The notes below the pieces were generated by a model. That model did no database searches. It was not told the DNA's origin and worked only from the letters and a program-made list of their open reading frames with translations. Below are positions 60,918 through 64,000 of a DNA stretch of 64,000 bases, piece after piece. Numbering within the stretch: the stretch's first letter is position 1; each line of letters starts with the position of its first letter. This DNA comes from Echinicola shivajiensis. GTDB lineage: Bacteria > Bacteroidota > Bacteroidia > Cytophagales > Cyclobacteriaceae. Made by a program: the position numbers and the translations under genes. The stretch lies in contig NZ_JAHHZM010000003.1 in NCBI RefSeq assembly GCF_018642165.1, forward strand, positions 124,001-188,000, in the 5' to 3' direction.

Positions 60918-61715
60918 ATGCTGAGAAAATTTAGTAATAGTCGAACTTTGGCTGATAACGTCAAATTGGGAGCATTGACAGCCTTTTCTGCAGGGATGGT
61001 TAATGTCATCTCAGTGATCATCTTTTTTGCTTTTACCTCCAATGTTACAGGACATTATGCGGTATTAGCGGAGGAGATAGCAAAGGGAAATTGGTACCAG
61101 GCAGGGGTGGTAGCATCTTGGATTTTATTGTTCTTTTTTGGTGGGTTTACAGCGAACCTGCTCATAATAAACTTCAATAAAACCCATACCTATCTGGCAC
61201 ATGCTGCTCCTATCATATTGGAAATTATCTGTTTGCTGATAGTGGGGAGTTATATACAGTTTTACTATAAGGAAAGCCTGGTGGAGACAGAAATTTTGGT
61301 GGGACTTATGCTTTTTGCCATGGGGATTCAGAATGGACTTACCGCTAGCATATCTAATTCAGCCGTGAAAACTACCCATTTGACTGGGCTGACTACTGAT
61401 TTGGGTATTTTGTTTTCCATGTTTACCAAAAAGGAATATAGAGAAAATAAGGAGTTGAGGGGTAAGGCAAAAGTACAATTGGCTATTATGTCATCTTATC
61501 TTTTGGGCGGTATTTCTGCAGGTTTGATCTACTTGAATATTGCCTATAATGTGTTTTATATTGTATGCCTTTTTCTAATTATTGTACTCGTTTATGACGT
61601 TTACAGGTTGAGGGTGTCCATGTATGTCAGTGCCCGTCAACCCTTTTTGAGAATCCATTATTATGGAAAGAACAAAAGACGATTGAATAAGCACAGGGAT
61701 TTGCAAAAAGCTTAA
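60918..61715 (+). CDS. YoaK/DUF1275-family inner membrane protein
   Basis: A 265-residue protein with about six membrane helices. Family features are the opening GALTAFSAGMVNVISVIIFFAFTSN (about 18-42, shown only in part: AGMVNV and SNVTGH), the first helix followed by TGHY, and the mid-segment MGIQNGLTASISNSAVKTTHLTGLTTDLG, whose key part is KTTHLTG. DUF1275 proteins are small transporters of unproven substrate. The gene starts 2 bp after the lipocalin-like gene and is followed by a terminator, so it closes this operon. Confidence 0.85.
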   Translation: MLRKFSNSRTLADNVKLGALTAFSAGMVNVISVIIFFAFTSNVTGHYAVLAEEIAKGNWYQAGVVASWILLFFFGGFTANLLIINFNKTHTYLAHAAPIILEIICLLIVGSYIQFYYKESLVETEILVGLMLFAMGIQNGLTASISNSAVKTTHLTGLTTDLGILFSMFTKKEYRENKELRGKAKVQLAIMSSYLLGGISAGLIYLNIAYNVFYIVCLFLIIVLVYDVYRLRVSMYVSARQPFLRIHYYGKNKRRLNKHRDLQKA

Positions 61716-61749
61716 TTATATAATAGTGTAAAATAAGTTTGTGGCTATG

Positions 61750-61781
61750 AAGGAGGCAATATTTTGTCTCCTTTCTTTTTT
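61750..61781 (+). terminator. rho-independent terminator after the YoaK gene
   Basis: AAGGAGGCAA (61750-61759), loop TATT and TTGTCTCCTT (61764-61773) form a 10-bp stem with one G-U pair, then TCTTTTTT. It ends the RR-HK-USP-lipocalin-YoaK group. Confidence 0.9.
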
Positions 61782-61900
61782 GCAAAGATTTAAAAGCCTG
61801 CTAAGGTCTTTCTGTTTTGGCGACTGGGCCTTTTTGTCAATCTATAAAAGATCTTATTCATGTCGACTGGAGAAGGGCTAGATCATTGTTTTTATCACTT

Positions 61901-61924
61901 AATTTGTATGATGTATGACAAATT
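61901..61924. promoter_or_regulatory. AATTTGT-N10-ACAAATT inverted repeat, candidate GntR operator
   Basis: Perfect 7-bp arms (61901-61907 and 61918-61924) flank a 10-bp centre, 28 bp upstream of the GntR-family gene. Size and A/T-rich arms fit FadR/FCD-type operators such as AATTGG-N-CCAATT. Autoregulation of the sugar-acid operon is the likely purpose. Confidence 0.5.
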
Positions 61925-61952
61925 TATATCTTATGAAAAATTGTAAAGCCAT

Positions 61953-62699
61953 ATGTTTCAGCAGATAGGGAAGAAGCCATCCCTGAGCCAGCAAATTGTC
62001 GATGAGATTACTCGTTCCATTCGAGAAGGGAAGTATTTGCCCGGTCAGCAAATACCAACGGAAAATGCCCTGTGCGAAATATTTAATGTCAGCCGTACAG
62101 CCATAAGGGAGGCCATCAAAATACTGAGTGCGCGGGGAATAATAGAGGTGAAAAAGGGCAGTGGGGCATTTGTGACAGAGGTAAGTGTGCAGAATGCCTC
62201 GGAAATTTTGAACATGTTTTTTGAACTTTCCTCAGATACAGACCTGATTTTGCAGACCATTGAAACCAGGCAGTTATTGGAACCTCAAATAGTTAGGGAA
62301 GCTGCGGAAAAGCGAAATGATAAGCATATCCAATTATTGGAGAAAAATATGCTGGCAATGCAGCGATGTCCTTTGGGGCAGAAGAAAAAGGAGGCGGAAT
62401 TGGACAATGAATTTCACAGAATCCTATTGACCATCACTGGTAATAATGTGCTTGAATTACTGCTGAGCCCTGTTTTTAGCTTGATGCCCAAGTTCAAAGT
62501 CAATGTCTTTGCCAAGCCAGCTGATGGGGATTTGGAAGCAGAGAAAACCAATATGCTCCAACACCATGGCAATATTTTGAAGGCCATAACTGTACAAGAT
62601 CCAGATGCCGCAGAAATGGCCATGAGAAAGCATTTAAAAGATACCTGGAAGAACTACCAAAAGTCTTTGATCGAAAACCCTAAAGCCAGCAAGGATTAG
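61953..62699 (+). CDS. GntR/FadR-family transcriptional regulator of the sugar-acid operon
   Basis: A 248-residue regulator with an N-terminal winged helix (about 8-75: PGQQIPTENALCEIFNVSR, then TAIREAIKILSARGIIEVKKGSG in part) and a C-terminal FCD ligand-binding domain (about 95-235), whose helices include the metal/ligand residues DNEFHRILL and MLQHHGNILKAI. The FCD subgroup mainly senses sugar acids and organic acids. It lies 12 bp upstream of the aldolase gene and in the same operon as a galactonate dehydratase, so galactonate or its 2-keto-3-deoxy product is the likely effector, as with DgoR. The inverted repeat at 61901-61924 is its probable operator. Confidence 0.9.
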   Translation: MFQQIGKKPSLSQQIVDEITRSIREGKYLPGQQIPTENALCEIFNVSRTAIREAIKILSARGIIEVKKGSGAFVTEVSVQNASEILNMFFELSSDTDLILQTIETRQLLEPQIVREAAEKRNDKHIQLLEKNMLAMQRCPLGQKKKEAELDNEFHRILLTITGNNVLELLLSPVFSLMPKFKVNVFAKPADGDLEAEKTNMLQHHGNILKAITVQDPDAAEMAMRKHLKDTWKNYQKSLIENPKASKD

Positions 62700-62711
62700 C
62701 ATTCAAATAAT

Positions 62712-63356
62712 ATGAGTAGAGAAGCAATAAGAGATATTATCCTAAAGGAAAAGCTAATAGCCATAGTGCGTACAAAAGCCCAAAAGGATGTCCCAACAAT
62801 CGTTGAAGGACTCGTTGCAGGCGGAATAAGGGTGCTGGAAATCACTTCAAATACACCGGGTTTTGATTTGCTGATCAAAGAAAATAGAAAGCAATATCCC
62901 GATGTGCTCATTGGAGCAGGTACAGTTACCAATGCGTCCATTGCCGAAAAGGCCATAAAAGCTGGAGCACAGTTTTTAGTGTCTCCCAATACCCAAGCGG
63001 AATTGGTTAATATCGCCCATGACAACCATATCCCAATTATAATGGGCGCTTTGACTCCAACAGAAATTGGCGATGCAGTGGATTTAGGAGCGGATATAGT
63101 CAAATTATTCCCTGCCTCAAATTTTGGTTCCAGCTATTTGAAGGCCATTAGAGGCCCATTTGATGAGGCAAAGTTCTTTGCTGTTGGGGGGATTGATTTG
63201 TATAATATGTGCGAATGGCTGGATGCGGGGGCTTTGGGACTAGGATTGGGCAGTGTTTTGACAGCTATCAAAAAAGAAGAATTGAGCAAAGGCAATATTG
63301 AAAGCATGGCCAGGGCTTTTGTGGAAAAATTAAACACTTATCATGGAAGATCTTAA
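62712..63356 (+). CDS. KDPG/KDPGal-type aldolase (2-keto-3-deoxy-6-phospho sugar-acid aldolase)
   Basis: A 214-residue class I aldolase of the Eda/DgoA type. The Schiff-base lysine is Lys131 in GADIVKLFPAS, the catalytic glutamate is Glu43 in VLEITSNTPG, and phosphate-binding segments are GAGTV and SPNT. It splits 2-keto-3-deoxy-6-phospho sugar acid into pyruvate and glyceraldehyde 3-phosphate. It lies between a GntR regulator and a D-galactonate dehydratase, with a 14-bp overlap with the latter. The phosphogalactonate (DgoA-like) form is therefore the more likely substrate, although a broad KDPG/KHG aldolase is possible. The 2-keto-3-deoxygalactonate kinase needed between the two steps is not in the window. 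Confidence 0.9.
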   Translation: MSREAIRDIILKEKLIAIVRTKAQKDVPTIVEGLVAGGIRVLEITSNTPGFDLLIKENRKQYPDVLIGAGTVTNASIAEKAIKAGAQFLVSPNTQAELVNIAHDNHIPIIMGALTPTEIGDAVDLGADIVKLFPASNFGSSYLKAIRGPFDEAKFFAVGGIDLYNMCEWLDAGALGLGLGSVLTAIKKEELSKGNIESMARAFVEKLNTYHGRS

Positions 63357-64000
63357 GATTGAACGTATAGAATTATTCAAAGTCCCACCACGGTGGCTCT
63401 TTATAAAAATCACCACCAAGTCGGGAATAGTAGGATGGGGTGAGCCGGTAATCGAGGGGAAGGCGGCGACAGTAGAGGCTTGTGTGCGGGAAATGGAACA
63501 GTACCTGATTGGCAGAAATGCCAATGAAATAGAGGATATCTGGCAAGTATTGTACCGAGGAGGTTTTTACAGGGGTGGCCCAATTTTAATGAGTGCTATT
63601 TCAGGGATTGATCAGGCCTTATGGGATATCAAAGGAAAATACCTTAATGTGCCAGTCTTTGAGCTTTTGGGAGGGGCAGTCCGCAAAAAAATGAAAATGT
63701 ACTGCTGGATAGGCGGAGACCATCCAGAGGTGGTATTGGAGCAGGCCCAGGAAAAGGTAGATGCCGGCTATAAGGCGGTGAAAATGAATGCCACTGGGGA
63801 AATGGACTGGGTAGCTTCCATGAAGGATGTGAAAAATGTGGTGGACAATATCAAATTGCTCAGAGAGACTTTTGGCTATGACCTGGACGTAGGCTTGGAT
63901 TTTCATGGTAGGGTACATAAGCCCATGGTTAAAAGGCTGATAGATGAACTGGCCGAATATGAACCGCTCTTTATCGAGGAACCAGTATTGTCAGAAAATA
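63343..64000 (+). CDS. dgoD: D-galactonate dehydratase, 5' part (truncated by window end)
   Basis: An open frame of 219 residues starts at ATG 63343, inside the end of the aldolase gene, and runs off the edge. It is an enolase-superfamily protein of the mandelate racemase group. The N-terminal capping domain (1-120) has GWGEPVIEGKAATVE. The barrel carries Asp186 and His188 in VGLDFHGR, and Glu212 in FIEEP. An Asp followed two residues later by His at this point is the arrangement in E. coli DgoD (metal ligand Asp183, acid/base His185), and separates it from many other acid-sugar dehydratases. It converts D-galactonate to 2-keto-3-deoxygalactonate. It supports the view that galactose released by the PUL enzymes, once oxidised, is used through this pathway. 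Confidence 0.88.
   Translation, partial: MEDLKIERIELFKVPPRWLFIKITTKSGIVGWGEPVIEGKAATVEACVREMEQYLIGRNANEIEDIWQVLYRGGFYRGGPILMSAISGIDQALWDIKGKYLNVPVFELLGGAVRKKMKMYCWIGGDHPEVVLEQAQEKVDAGYKAVKMNATGEMDWVASMKDVKNVVDNIKLLRETFGYDLDVGLDFHGRVHKPMVKRLIDELAEYEPLFIEEPVLSEN

Overview
The window looks like chromosomal DNA of a Bacteroidota bacterium, most likely a marine or plant-litter member of the Cytophagales (Cyclobacteriaceae-like; genus not assignable from this alone). The reasons are two SusC/SusD systems, a hybrid two-component sensor with an AraC output domain, an ECF sigma/FecR/STN-SusC signalling set, A/T-rich start contexts and many dispersed intergenic repeats. No rRNA, tRNA, CRISPR array, insertion sequence or phage gene was recognised.

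Region 1 (1-2856) is the end of an export locus: a 3' gene fragment, an HlyD-type adaptor and a TolC-type outer-membrane channel. Region 2 (2940-23549) is a large efflux locus. A sigma-54-dependent regulator and its histidine kinase are divergent from a long operon: MacA-like adaptor, a small four-helix-bundle (23S rRNA IVP-type) gene, an ABC ATPase, five tandem MacB/FtsX-like permeases, a second ABC ATPase and a TolC protein, closed by a strong terminator. The spacers of this operon carry an unusual modular repeat family. The four-helix-bundle gene is bracketed by oppositely oriented copies of one of its motifs. This is the least explained structure in the window.

Region 3 (23585-38377) is a polysaccharide utilisation locus (PUL 1): GH30, divergent hybrid sensor (HTCS), SusC, SusD, a second GH30 and a GH2. 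Two GH30 paralogues differ in predicted location (secreted versus lipoprotein). Region 4 (38554-42444) holds an FdhF/YdeP-type molybdopterin oxidoreductase and a Tat-exported Gfo/Idh/MocA oxidoreductase. Region 5 (42700-57374) is PUL 2: ECF sigma factor, FecR anti-sigma factor, STN-type SusC, two tandem SusD paralogues, three S1 sulfatases and a GH43. Its target is probably a sulfated, branched glycan.

Region 6 (57755-61781) is an OmpR-type two-component system followed by a USP-like protein, a small exported protein and a YoaK/DUF1275 membrane protein. Region 7 (61953-end) is a sugar-acid operon: FadR-type GntR regulator, KDPG/KDPGal aldolase and the first two-thirds of a D-galactonate dehydratase. 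The GH30/GH2 enzymes, the sulfatases and the galactonate pathway together suggest use of galactose-containing, partly sulfated polysaccharide. The substrate is inferred from families, not shown. Several dyads and direct repeats upstream of regulators and susC genes are reported as candidate control sites.
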